NCBI GenBank assembly: GCA_963753685.1
Contig: CAVWDE010000025.1
Location: 124,001 to 188,000, forward strand
Source of the DNA: DATAOG01 sp963753685
GTDB taxonomy: Bacteria > Pseudomonadota > Alphaproteobacteria > Geminicoccales > Geminicoccaceae
Direction of reading: 5' to 3'
DNA length: 64,000 nucleotides
Made by a program: the position numbers and the translations under genes. The notes beneath the pieces were generated by a model. The model was not told the DNA's origin. It searched no databases and saw nothing but the letters and a program-made list of their open reading frames with translations. Positions 16,631-24,624 of this stretch are shown one piece after another (positions within the stretch are counted from its first letter, which is position 1; every line of letters begins with the position of its first letter).

Positions 16631-16936
16631 GCCGCCGCGGGTTGTCCAGCGGGAGGTCGTTCCCGTCAGAGCGCCGCGCGCCTCGGGCAAGCCGCTCCAG
16701 GCAGCGAGCGCCGGCTCGAGCGCTGCGAGCCGCGCCGGATCACGACGCCCAAGGCCGCGCTCCGACTTCGATCTTGGAGGCGCAGCTTCGCCACCTCGCT
16801 CGCCCGCAGGGCGACGACGGCGCCCGGCTTCGGGCGTTCGGGCGATCGCCCGCACCGGCACCGGGGACGTTGGAACCCGCTCGGCCATTCGCCGTTAGCT
16901 CATCCGCGAACCGCCACCCTCAAGGAGATTGATGTC
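16631..16936. other. 306-base stretch without a supported gene
   Basis: The interval between the GrlR-like gene and the CsbD gene holds no frame with a recognisable protein. A minus-strand frame crosses it, but it is an Arg/Ala/Pro-rich shadow that continues across the oppositely read genes. The AAGGAG ribosome site of the CsbD gene lies at its right end (16922-16927). I see no convincing promoter. Confidence 0.5.
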
Positions 16937-17116
16937 ATGGCTGGAACGACGGATAAGGTCAAAGGCTCGGTGAAGGAGACGGTCGGTAAGGTGACCGGCG
17001 ACAAGCGGATGGAGAGCGAGGGCAAGACCGACCGGGCGAAGGGCGAAGCGAAGGACGCAGCGCACCAGGTGAAGGAGAGCGCCAAGGGCGTCCGCGACAG
17101 CTTGAAGAAGGGCTAA
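16937..17116 (+). CDS. CsbD family stress protein
   Basis: A 59-residue, highly charged protein with the CsbD pattern: DKVKGSVKETVGKVTGDKRM, then EGKTDRAKGEAKDAAHQVK and a final helix GVRDSLKKG. The family (Escherichia coli YjbJ is a member) is small, soluble and strongly induced by general stress in several bacteria; the molecular role is unknown. It is predicted to be almost wholly helical and weakly folded. The ATG has AAGGAG nine bases upstream, a good start. It lies between the GrlR-like gene and the TIR fusion, with no sign of an operon. Confidence 0.88.
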   Translation: MAGTTDKVKGSVKETVGKVTGDKRMESEGKTDRAKGEAKDAAHQVKESAKGVRDSLKKG

Positions 17117-17314
17117 CTCAGAGGTTCCCGAAGGGGTCGGCGGCAAGCCGCCCCTCCTGGAGCCCGAGATCAGCGATTACCTTGGCGAGAAAGGGGGAAA
17201 GGCGTCAGAGTTCGCCGAGCCGTCCGGCGCAGGTCGTGCAACCCGAAGGGCTTGCCCGCGACCGGCCATTGTCGCTTTACTGGCAACCAGCGCACCCGCG
17301 ACATGGAGCGGCCG

Positions 17315-18618
17315 ATGGCCGGCCCGAGCGATCCAGCCAAGCCCATCAGCCTGTTCTATTCCTATTCGCACAAGGACGAGGAGCTAGGCTCAGGCTCGAG
17401 ACCCATCTCGCGGCCTTGCGCCGCGGCGGCCTGATCGCCGAGTGGCACGATCGCAAGCTCGAGCCGGGCGACGCCTGGAAGGACGAGATCGACCGCCACC
17501 TGACGTCGGCGGACATCGTCCTGCTCCTGGTCAGCTCCGACTTCATCGCCTCGGACTACTGCTGGGGCGAGGAGATGACCAAGGCGCTGGCCCGCCACGC
17601 ACGCGACGAGGCGCGGGTCATCCCGGTCATTCTCCGCCACTGCCGCTGGCGGAGCACACCGCTCGCCAGCCTGCAGGCGGTCCCGAAGGATGCGAAGCCG
17701 ATCAAGTCCTGGCCGGGCGAGGACGAGGCGTTCGACGATGTCGTCGCCGCGATCGAACGCGCGGTCCATACAGCGCGCGAGAAGCCTGCGACCGGACTGC
17801 CGCCGAAGACCGCCCAGACGAGGGTTCGCTCAGTGCCGGCGCCCGGCACGGTCTTTCGTGACATCGACGCGCCGTGGTGCCCGGAGCTGGTGGTGATCGC
17901 GGTCGGCAGTTTCGTCATGGGCTCGCCGAAGGACGAGGAGAGCCGCAACGAGGACGAGGGGCCGCAGCACCGGGTGATGTTCGCCTCGCCCTTTGCGCTA
18001 GGGAAGTATCCGGTGACCATCGCCGAGTACGATCATTTCTGCGTCGAGGCCGCGCGGGAGCAGCGGCGCGATCAGAGCTGGGGCCGCGGCCGGCGGCCGG
18101 TGATCCATCTGTCCTGGGAGGATGCCAAGGCCTACTGCGGATGGCTCGGGGACCAGACCCGCCAAGCCTACCGTCTGCCGAGCGAGGCCGAATGGGAATA
18201 CGCCTGCCGGGCAGGCACGACGACTCGCTACTCGTGGGGCGATGAGATCAAACCTCAGAACGCGAACTATGGGAGCAACGTTGGCAAGACCAGCGAGATC
18301 GGGCCCTATGCGCCCAACCCCTTTGGGCTCTACGACATGCACGGCAACTTGTGGGAGTGGTGCGAGGACCTCTGGCACGACAATTACCAGAGCGCGCTGG
18401 CTGACGGCTCCGCCTGGCTGCAAGGAAAATCTTCCGGGCGCGTGGTGCGCGGCGGCTCCTGGGTCAGCACTCCGTGGCTCCTGCGCTCCGCGAGCCGCTT
18501 CAGGGTCGTGCCGGGCTACCGTAACATTGACCTCGGCTTCCGGGTTTCCAGGACGTTTGCCACCTCGAGTTCATGGACAGCATCGAGCGCGGTCGTCGAC
18601 TTCCGGTCGACTTCGTAA
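17315..18618 (+). CDS. TIR-domain / SUMF1 (formylglycine-generating-enzyme-like) fusion protein (frameshifted)
   Basis: A two-domain protein. The N-terminal TIR domain begins with SLFYSYSHKDEEL (about residue 11) and continues with AEWHDRKLEPGDAWKDEID, ADIVLLLVSSDFIASDYCW and a Glu-Glu pair where TIR NADases carry their catalytic Glu. A linker (about residues 160-195) leads to a SUMF1/EgtB/PvdO-type domain: VIAVGSFVMGSP, PVTIAEYDHF, HLSWEDAKAYCGWLG, LPSEAEWEYACRAGT, MHGNLWEWCEDLW, RVVRGGSW, DLGFRVSR. The copper-binding Cys pair of true FGE near RGGS is absent, so formylglycine formation is unlikely. The first 23 codons and the rest are in different frames; one base seems missing at about 17384-17386. 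GGAG at 17305-17308 supports ATG 17315, with 17303 as the alternative. Role unknown; defence or signalling is inference. Confidence 0.8.
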
Positions 18619-18817
18619 AAGGCCGCTTGCCAGCGCCGTGTCTGCGGGCGATGCGCGACGGAAGCCGGTTGTCCGGCAACGCCCGGCTCTTGATCACCTC
18701 TTTCCTCGACCTGGACTTGGTCGATTGTGTCTTTGGGCGGCGCTTTCGAGGGGCCCGTGATCGGTCGCCGATCCTGAGCGGATTGATCTCGAACTTGATG
18801 CGCGCCGGGCGGGTTGG

Positions 18818-19456
18818 CTAGCTGGGGTCCGGCGGCTCGCGGCGGGTGGTGGCGAGCTCGGAGATCTGTTTCTGCAGGATCTCAATTTTTTCGTTCAGGT
18901 CTTTGATCTGGCTGGATGTATCCGCTGTGGGTGGTGTCTCGCCGAAGGCCGGGTGCTCGGAGTTGCCGGTGCCCTCGGCGCCGGGCAGGGGGGTGAACAT
19001 GGTGGCCGCGCGCTGGAACAGCTCCATGTTCTGGCGCGCCATGTCCTCGAACGGGCCGATCGGGAAGAAGCGGCCGAGCGTGCCCTCGATGTAGCGCCGG
19101 ATCTGGGTCTGGTTGCGCGCGAAGTTCTCCATGCTGAGCTCGAGATAGCGCGGCAGGAAGGCGCGCAGGCTGTCGTCGTAAAAGCCGATCAGCTGGCGCA
19201 GGAAGTTGATCGGCAAGAGGTTCCGCCCCTTGCTGTCCTCCTCGAGGATGATCTGGGTGAGGATCGACCGGGTCAGGTCCTCGCCGCTCTTGGCGTCATA
19301 GACCACGAAGTGCTCGCCCTGCCGGACCATTTTGCTGAGGTCGTCGAGGGTGACGTAGCTGCTGGTCGCGGTATTGTAGAGGCGGCGGTTGGCGTATTTC
19401 TTGACCACGGCGACCTTGGGGCCGCCGTTCGGGCTCTTGTCCTTGACCTCGACCAT
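18818..19456 (-). CDS. phaR: Polyhydroxyalkanoate synthesis repressor PhaR
   Basis: A 212-residue PhaR. The N-terminal DNA-binding domain (PHB/PHA accumulation regulator) is plain: VVKKYANRRLYNTATSSYVT, then LSKMVRQGEHFVVYDAKSGEDLTRSILTQIILEE (residues 18-75). A helical middle follows (RQLIGFYDDSLRAFLPRYLE) and a C-terminal coiled coil (IKDLNEKIEILQKQISELATT). PhaR binds both PHB granules and phasin/phaR promoters and is released when polymer accumulates. No pha synthesis genes lie in the window. The start at 19456 has no better competitor. The 199 bases between it and the TIR gene (18619-18817) hold no gene I can support. Confidence 0.92.
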   Translation of the reverse strand: MVEVKDKSPNGGPKVAVVKKYANRRLYNTATSSYVTLDDLSKMVRQGEHFVVYDAKSGEDLTRSILTQIILEEDSKGRNLLPINFLRQLIGFYDDSLRAFLPRYLELSMENFARNQTQIRRYIEGTLGRFFPIGPFEDMARQNMELFQRAATMFTPLPGAEGTGNSEHPAFGETPPTADTSSQIKDLNEKIEILQKQISELATTRREPPDPS

Positions 19457-19558
19457 CGCCGCAGCGGGCCTCTACGTTTGGCGCTCGGATTGGGCGCCGA
19501 ACCTAGCGCACAAAGGCGGGGCCAGGCCAAGCTTTTTTTGCAGCGCGAAAACGCCCGC

Positions 19559-20323
19559 TTACGACGCTTGCGCGAACCGTTGATAGAGGTAGCCGCTGAG
19601 GCCGCCGAGCAGGCTCCAGGACAGGAGCGTCGTCAGCGTCACCGCGACCACGAACGCGTGCGAGAGCGCCTCGGGGACATTGGTCGGGGCCTCGGCGAGG
19701 TCGGGCGCACCGATCAGGTGCGGGGCGGCGATCAGCAGGATCGCGAGCACCGCCCACAGCGGCCTGGACCGGAAGACGATCAGCCAGAGCCCGATCGCGG
19801 TCGTGGCCGCGGTCGCGACCCACCAGATCTGACGCGGCGTCAGGGGCGCCGCGGGAATGCCCGGCAGTTCCGGCGGCAGGCCCAGGCTGGGCGCGATCAC
19901 GAACGCGACAAAGCCGCCGAGCCCCCAGAGGAAGCCCTCGCGCCAGGTCACCGGCCGGCCCAAAAGGGCCAGGAGGCCGATCAGCATCAGACCGAAGCCG
20001 ATCCAGTCGAGGACGTTGAACAGCGCCGTGTAGGCGGTGCGCTCGAAGCCGTTGGCGGGCTGCCAGGCCTCGGCTCCATGCTCGTGACCCTGGTTCTGCG
20101 GCGCGGCCGTGGCGGCGCCGTGATCAGGCCCGGCGACCGTGGCCGGGGCGTGCTCATGGCCGGCGGCGGGCGCGCTCAGCTCGGCCGCCTCCGCCGCCTG
20201 CTCGTACACCTCGGCGTGCAGGATCAGAGGCACGGTGCCGAACCGCTGGGCGACCGTGACCACGAGGCCGACGATCAGGCCCGCCAAGACGGCCGCGAAC
20301 ACGATCGCGCGCAGATTCGCCAT
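19559..20323 (-). CDS. cbtA: Cobalt transporter subunit CbtA
   Basis: A 254-residue integral membrane protein of the CbtA family, predicted to take up cobalt for B12 synthesis. It begins MANLRAIVFAAVLAGLIVGL and has about six hydrophobic segments. A His-rich periplasmic stretch lies at residues 50-82 (AGHEHAP, QGHEHGAEAW), and the conserved FERTAYTALFNVL and LSWSLLGGLSGYLYQRF segments are present. The ATG at 20323 is chosen because it follows a GAGGGAGG ribosome site and starts directly at the first helix. It lies just downstream of cbtB, and both sit under the cobalamin riboswitch at 20735-20885. Confidence 0.88.
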   Translation of the reverse strand: MANLRAIVFAAVLAGLIVGLVVTVAQRFGTVPLILHAEVYEQAAEAAELSAPAAGHEHAPATVAGPDHGAATAAPQNQGHEHGAEAWQPANGFERTAYTALFNVLDWIGFGLMLIGLLALLGRPVTWREGFLWGLGGFVAFVIAPSLGLPPELPGIPAAPLTPRQIWWVATAATTAIGLWLIVFRSRPLWAVLAILLIAAPHLIGAPDLAEAPTNVPEALSHAFVVAVTLTTLLSWSLLGGLSGYLYQRFAQAS

Positions 20324-20358
20324 CGATGCCTCCCTCAGTGGCGATGCCTCCCTCAATG
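20324..20358 (-). repeat. 18-base tandem duplication of the cbtA ribosome-binding region
   Basis: Two copies of a 17-base unit (CGATGCCTCCCTCA then G or A, then TG on the plus strand) lie at 20324-20340 and 20342-20358 with an 18-base period. On the minus strand each unit holds TGAGGGAGGCATCG. The upstream copy contains the cbtB stop codon (TGA, 20353-20355) plus a ribosome-binding sequence. The downstream copy supplies the site directly before the cbtA ATG. Only one base differs. Confidence 0.85.
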
Positions 20359-20571
20359 GCAAGGAAAGGCGTTCGAATGCCGGGTGTCGTGGGACGCGTT
20401 GTGAACGACGTCGAGATGCGAGAAGCCGGACACCCCGACGATCAGCAGCCCGAGCAGGATCGCCAGCAAGGGGGGCAGGGCGGCCCCGAGTGACCGCGCC
20501 CGGATGCCGGCGGCCGTCGTGCCGGCGGCGGTCGAAACCGGATGGGTGGTGACAAGGCCAGGGAGTGACAT
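20353..20571 (-). CDS. cbtB: Cobalt transporter subunit CbtB
   Basis: A 72-residue protein with one membrane helix (LPPLLAILLGLLIVGVSGF, about residues 32-50) and a His-rich C-terminal tail (HLDVVHNASHDTRHSNAFPCH) that fits the CbtB family, whose conserved tail is thought to bind cobalt. The frame is open a long way upstream, across the riboswitch. The ATG at 20571 with GGAGGACCC upstream is the correct start, because it begins a normal-length CbtB and lies downstream of the riboswitch. cbtA follows after about 30 bases. B12-controlled cbtBA operons are known in Alphaproteobacteria. Confidence 0.88.
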   Translation of the reverse strand: MSLPGLVTTHPVSTAAGTTAAGIRARSLGAALPPLLAILLGLLIVGVSGFSHLDVVHNASHDTRHSNAFPCH

Positions 20572-20734
20572 GAGCGGGTCCTCCTCGCGAGCTGACGACA
20601 AAAGCTGCCGCGGCGGAGGCGCGAGGGGCCGCATCGAGCGGTTGCAGGCGTCACGGCCGGCATCGGCCGTCGGGACGCAAGCCGCCGTCTGCCGCACCTC
20701 TCGGGACACCCCGCCCGGTCGAAGGCACGTGCGG

Positions 20735-20885
20735 CGACGGCAGGTCTCCTGGCTCGCGGGTCGTCGCCTGGATCGGCCTTCCCGAAGCAACCGCTTCAGT
20801 GGCACAAAGCTGGATCGAGGCTCACCGCCTACAGTTGCGGGGACAGCGCCGGCTTGGGATCCAGAAGATCCTCTACCGGCTTCCC
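20735..20885 (-). ncRNA. Cobalamin (B12) riboswitch upstream of cbtBA
   Basis: Read on the minus strand, the leader of cbtB contains the ordered conserved parts of a cobalamin riboswitch: GAAGCCGGTAG at the 5' side, GCCGGCGCTGTCCCCGCAAC, then a GGTGAGCC segment, GCCACTG followed by CGGGAAGG, and finally the 3' motif GACCCGCGAGCCAGGAGAC CTGCC. It lies about 160 bases before the cbtB start. By the known behaviour of this class, adenosylcobalamin would reduce expression of the cobalt importer. Boundaries are approximate to some ten bases. Confidence 0.93.
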
Positions 20886-20973
20886 TTGTCAGCCCGGCTG
20901 GGCACCGTCGCGCAGCGACTATGCTGCGCTTTGCGCCGCGATTCAAGCGCGATGCTGGGCGGTGCGGCGCCTG

Positions 20974-21549
20974 CTAGAGCCCGAGCGCGGCGAACTCGTC
21001 CTCGGGCTCGGGCGCTTCGGCGGCCGCCTGCTCGGCACGCTCGGCGGCCTCGGCCTCGGCCGCCCGCGCGGCGAGCTCCGGATGGGCCTGCATCTCCGCC
21101 TCCTCGGCCGAGCGCGCGATGTTGACCTCGACCGTGACGTGGACCTCGGGATGCAGCGCGATCCGCACCTGGTGGATGCCGAGCGTCTTGAGCGGGCTCG
21201 TGAGCCGGACCTGCTGCCGGTTGAAGGTGACGCCCGCCTCGGTGAACGCGACCGCGATGTCGCGGGCGTTGACCGAGCCGTAGAGCTGGCCGCCTTCACC
21301 CGCCTGACGGATGATCACGACCCGCCGGCCGTCGATCTTGGCGGCCGCCGCCGTCGCCTCCTCTTTGCGCTCCAGGTTCTGGGCCTCGAGCTGGACCCGG
21401 CGGCGCTCGAACTCGGCGCGGTTGGTCTTGGTCGCGCGCAACGCCTTGCCGTGCGGCACCAGATAGTTGCGACCAAAGCCATTCTTGACCGTGACGATGT
21501 CACCCATCTGGCCGAGCTTCTCGATCCGCTCGAGCAGGATCACTTGCAT
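20974..21549 (-). CDS. rplI: 50S ribosomal protein L9
   Basis: A 191-residue L9. The N-terminal domain is typical: MQVILLERIEKLGQMGDIVT, VKNGFGRNYLVPHGKAL (the rRNA-binding face), followed by a long charged connecting helix and the C-terminal domain with GQLYGSVNARDIA and KTLGIHQVRIALHPEV. An acidic Ala/Glu-rich tail of about 40 residues (ending EPEDEFAALGL) extends beyond the E. coli length, as often in Alphaproteobacteria. It is the last gene of the minus-strand rpsF-rpsR-DUF2232-rplI operon. Confidence 0.97.
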   Translation of the reverse strand: MQVILLERIEKLGQMGDIVTVKNGFGRNYLVPHGKALRATKTNRAEFERRRVQLEAQNLERKEEATAAAAKIDGRRVVIIRQAGEGGQLYGSVNARDIAVAFTEAGVTFNRQQVRLTSPLKTLGIHQVRIALHPEVHVTVEVNIARSAEEAEMQAHPELAARAAEAEAAERAEQAAAEAPEPEDEFAALGL

Positions 21550-21567
21550 CCGGGCACCCTCCGAAGC

Positions 21568-22479
21568 CTACAGGAACCGTTGGCGCACATGCGCCCAATC
21601 CTCAACAAACCCCAGCAGCAGGACCACCAGGATCGGCCAGCCCAGCAGCATGATGCCGCCGTAGCAGACCGCGAGCGCGACCCGACGATGCGCCCAGCGG
21701 CGCACCGCCGCGTGCACCACCGCGAGCCCGAGAAAGACGTAGGGCACGACCAGCACGATCAGCAGCGCGCGACCCAAAAAAGCGGCGCCGCCGTCGCCGG
21801 TCACCGCGAGCAGCCCGGCGATCCCGATCGTCGGCCACAGCCAGCCCGGCAGCTCGAGCTCGCTGAGCGCCGGGGTAGGCCTCCGGTTCCAGCCGAGCCG
21901 GACCGCCAGCGCCTGGGCGAGCACGCCGTTGACCACCACCATGACCAGCCAGGACGCCGCCATCAACCCGGGCAACAGGAACATCCAGCGACTGGGCTCG
22001 GCTCCCGCCGCGACCCCGACCGCGGGCGCGCCGAGCTCGGTCAGCGCCGCGCTCAGATAGTCGGCGATCATGCCCTCGAGGCCGCCCGGCCGTCCGAGCA
22101 GGAGGACGAAGGCGGCCGTGATCGCGAGCGCCGCGAGCGCGGTCAGCTGGGCCAGCACCTGGCCCGGCGGATACCATTCGAGCTGGCCGTTCGCCTGGCG
22201 TGCGAGCAGGCTCTGGCGGATCACGACCATCGCCGGGACCGCCTGCACGAGCACGAACAGGCCGGTCCCGATCACGCCCGCGAGCAGGCCGCAGACCAGG
22301 ATCGCGCCCACCACCGCGATCGCCGATGCGGCGAGGCCGAGGCTCAGCCCGACGAACAGCAGCGGCAGCTGGACGAAGTACGCGCCCAGCACCATGCCCG
22401 GCAATCCGCTGGAAAGCGACAGGAACAGCGTGCTGCTGATCAGCCCGGCGAGGACGGCGAGTCCGATGACCTGAGCCAT
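21568..22479 (-). CDS. DUF2232 family membrane protein
   Basis: A 303-residue polytopic inner-membrane protein with about eight hydrophobic segments, starting MAQVIGLAVLAGLISSTLFL. Its place between rpsR and rplI is conserved in Alphaproteobacteria, where the protein is annotated as DUF2232 or YybS-like. The C-terminal part (LPVL-like LAVVHAAVRRWAHRRVALAVCYG and ILVVLLLGFVEDWAHVR) matches that family: one WxH-like segment and a final helix followed by a short acidic tail. Function is unknown. It is 18 bases from rplI and surely co-transcribed with the ribosomal genes. Confidence 0.85.
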   Translation of the reverse strand: MAQVIGLAVLAGLISSTLFLSLSSGLPGMVLGAYFVQLPLLFVGLSLGLAASAIAVVGAILVCGLLAGVIGTGLFVLVQAVPAMVVIRQSLLARQANGQLEWYPPGQVLAQLTALAALAITAAFVLLLGRPGGLEGMIADYLSAALTELGAPAVGVAAGAEPSRWMFLLPGLMAASWLVMVVVNGVLAQALAVRLGWNRRPTPALSELELPGWLWPTIGIAGLLAVTGDGGAAFLGRALLIVLVVPYVFLGLAVVHAAVRRWAHRRVALAVCYGGIMLLGWPILVVLLLGFVEDWAHVRQRFL

Positions 22480-22515
22480 GATCTTCCACGGCGCGCCACC
22501 TGCCCGGCCCCCGGC

Positions 22516-22854
22516 TCAGCTGACGACGAAGGGCAGTAGCGCCAGCAGGCGCGCGCGCCGGATCGCCTGGGCGAGGTCGCGTTGCTCCTTGGCGGTGACC
22601 GCGGTGATCCGCCGCGGCACGATCTTGCCGCGCTCGGACACGAAGCGCTGCAGGAGCTTGACGTCCTTGTAGTCGATCTTGGGCGAATCCTCGCTCGCGA
22701 ACGGGCTGGTCTTGCGCCGCCGGAAGAACGGCCGCCGGATCGTGATGGTCGGCGGCTCGCCGGAGCGGGGCGGCCGGCCACCGCCGCGCCCGTAGCCGCC
22801 GCCGTGCCCGTAGCCGCCGCCGTCGGTGGCGGGCGTCGAGTCCTGCTCTGCCAT
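22516..22854 (-). CDS. rpsR: 30S ribosomal protein S18
   Basis: A 112-residue S18 with the conserved core from about residue 40: RRPFFRRRKTSPFASED, IDYKDVKLLQRFVSERGKI, VPRRITAVTAKEQRDLAQAIRRARLLALLPF. The first 35 residues are an added glycine-rich arm (GGGYGHGGGYGRGGGRPP) beyond the usual S18 length of about 75. The start could be any of three Met codons (22854, 22860, 22866); 22854 gives MAEQDSTPATDGG. It is the second gene of the operon, 40 bases after rpsF, and forms the S6:S18 dimer on the small-subunit platform. Confidence 0.95.
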   Translation of the reverse strand: MAEQDSTPATDGGGYGHGGGYGRGGGRPPRSGEPPTITIRRPFFRRRKTSPFASEDSPKIDYKDVKLLQRFVSERGKIVPRRITAVTAKEQRDLAQAIRRARLLALLPFVVS

Positions 22855-22894
22855 GCTCATCCCCAATCAATCCGCGCTGCCTGCCCGGACCCGG

Positions 22895-23431
22895 TCATTC
22901 AGCCTTCTCGGCCCCCTCGCTGACCGCCGCCGGCTCGGCCGAGCGCCGCGGCCGCTCGCCCTCGTGGGGCCGGCGTTCGCCGTCGTGCGAGCGCCTGGGA
23001 CCATCGTCGTGCGAGCGCCTGGGACCGTCGTCAAACGAGCGCCTGGGGCCGTCGTCGAAGCGCCTGGGGCCGTCGTCATGCGGCCGGCGCGAGCGCTCCT
23101 CGCGGGTCGAGCGCACCTGCATGATGATCGAGGGCCCTTCCTCGAGCTGCTCCACGCGCACCGTCAGATAGCGGATCACGTCGTCGCTCAACCGCTCCTG
23201 GCGTTCGAGCTCATCGATCGCGGCCGCATCCGCGCGCAGGTTCAGATGCAGATAGTGACCCTTGCGGTTCTTCTTGATCCGATAGGCCAGGTTGCGCAGA
23301 CCCCAGTACTCGTTCTTGGTGACCTCGCCGCCGTGCTCGGCGACCACCGTGGCGTAGGCGTCGGCCAGAGCCTGAGCCTGCTGCGGCGACAGATCCTGGC
23401 GCGCGATGAAGGTATGCTCGTAGAACCGCAT
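22895..23431 (-). CDS. rpsF: 30S ribosomal protein S6
   Basis: A 178-residue S6. Residues 1-105 form the normal domain: MRFYEHTFIARQDLSPQQ, EYWGLRNLAYRIKKNRKGHY, LSDDVIRYLTVRVEQLEEGPS. Beyond it is a long tail built of near-repeats of DDGPRRS/F (about residues 117-150), then GERRPHEGERPRRS and an acidic end. Repeat units are also similar at DNA level (GGGACCGTCGTC-like blocks at 22990-23075). S6 binds S18 and 16S rRNA. As first gene of the operon it has a 125-base leader from the promoter at 23563-23590, where an S6:S18 autoregulatory site could lie. Confidence 0.95.
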   Translation of the reverse strand: MRFYEHTFIARQDLSPQQAQALADAYATVVAEHGGEVTKNEYWGLRNLAYRIKKNRKGHYLHLNLRADAAAIDELERQERLSDDVIRYLTVRVEQLEEGPSIIMQVRSTREERSRRPHDDGPRRFDDGPRRSFDDGPRRSHDDGPRRSHDGERRPHEGERPRRSAEPAAVSEGAEKAE

Positions 23432-23562
23432 GGCGGCTTGCCACTCCTCGAGACCGATCGGGTCCGGCCCATACCAAGGGGAGCCAATGCGCGAACGGCA
23501 TCGGCTCTCATCAAGCGCCGCCGAGCGGCGGTTCTGATCCCACGGGTCCGGACCGGGGGCGC

Positions 23563-23590
23563 ACTATACAAAAAAAGTCCCGCCCGACAA
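23563..23590 (-). promoter_or_regulatory. Promoter of the rpsF operon
   Basis: On the minus strand, TTGTCG (23585-23590) and TATAGT (23563-23568) are separated by 16 bases that include a run of seven T. They would start transcription near 23556, about 125 bases before rpsF. The overlapping CTTGTC with a 17-base spacer matches alphaproteobacterial housekeeping promoters even better. Confidence 0.65.
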
Positions 23591-23596
23591 GCCTGC

Positions 23597-23624
23597 TTGA
23601 CAGCCCGGGGCGACCCGCTATGAG
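23597..23624 (+). promoter_or_regulatory. Promoter of the fabD operon
   Basis: A perfect -35 hexamer TTGACA (23597-23602) and TATGAG (23619-23624) with a 16-base spacer, predicting a start near 23631, about 24 bases before the fabD ATG. Its -35 lies only six bases from the -35 of the divergent rpsF promoter. Confidence 0.65.
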
Positions 23625-23654
23625 CTGCCGGCGCCTCGAGCGATCGGGCCGCCC

Positions 23655-24603
23655 ATGACAACCGCCTGCATCTTCCCCGGACAGGGCTCCCAGGCCGTCG
23701 GCATGGGGCGGGCGCTGTTCGACGCCGAGTCGGCCGCGCGCCAGGTGTTCGAGCAGGTCGACGAGGCCCTTGGCCTCGCGCTCAGCCGGTTGATCTTCGA
23801 GGGCCCCGAGGACCGGCTGCGGCTGACCGAGAATGCCCAGCCGGCGCTGATGGCGACCTCGCTCGCGGCGCTCCGGACCCTCGAGGCGCGCAGCGGCCGG
23901 CGGCTCGCGGACTTCTGCGACTGCGTCGCCGGCCATTCGCTCGGCGAGTACTCGGCGCTGGCCGCGGCCGACAGCCTCGGGATCGACGACGCTGCCCGGC
24001 TCTTGCGCCTGCGCGGCCAGGCGATGCAGACTGCGGTGCCGGTCGGCGAGGGCGCCATGGCGGCGATCCTGGGGCTCGAGCTCGAGGCGGTCGAGGCGCT
24101 CGCAGCCGAGGCGAGCGCCGAGGGCGTCTGCGACGTCGCCAACGACAACGCGCCCGGCCAGGTCGTGCTCAGCGGCGCCAGGGCGGCGGTCGAGCGGGCG
24201 GTCGGCCTCGCCAAGGCGAGCGGCGGCCGCGCCATGCTGCTCGCGGTCAGCGCGCCGTTCCATTGCCGGCTGCTGGCACCGGCCGCCGAGGCGGTGCGCG
24301 CGGCGCTCGCCGGGATCGCGCTGGTGCCGCCGGTAGTGCCCCTGATCAGCAACGTCAGCGCCGCGGCCGAGCGTGATCCGGCGGCGATCGCCGGTCGCCT
24401 GGTCGAGCAGGTGACCGCACGGGTGCGCTGGCGCGAATGCCTTTTGACCATGGCCGGGCGCGGCGTCGCTGCGACCCTCGAGCTCGGCGCCGGCCGCGTG
24501 CTGTCCGGCCTGACCAAGCGGACGCTGCCCGGCGCGACCGGCGTGGCGCTCGGTACGCCGGAGGAGATCGACGCCTACCTCCGGGCGGCGCCCGAGGGTC
24601 TGA
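23655..24603 (+). CDS. fabD: Malonyl-CoA:ACP transacylase (3' end apparently frameshifted)
   Basis: FabD loads malonate onto acyl carrier protein. Clear features are FPGQGSQAVGMG at the N-terminus, the nucleophile Ser95 in GHSLGEYSAL, VANDNAPGQVVLSG, and the catalytic His in SAPFHCRLL. A normal FabD (about 315 residues) ends soon after GTPEEIDAYLR. Here the frame has no stop and runs on, out of frame through fabG, to 25424 (589 residues). A TGA at 24601-24603 in the next frame would give the usual length, so one extra base at about 24540-24600 is likely. I end the gene there. It is the first gene of fabD-fabG-acpP-fabF. Confidence 0.9.
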
Positions 24604-24624
24604 CCGATGGGGGAGACGCGGACG

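Noticed and set aside
18573..18821. 82-codon plus-strand frame after the TIR fusion
   Set aside because: It overlaps the end of the TIR-FGE gene and has no ribosome site or recognisable fold. A real small gene cannot be excluded, but support is too thin.
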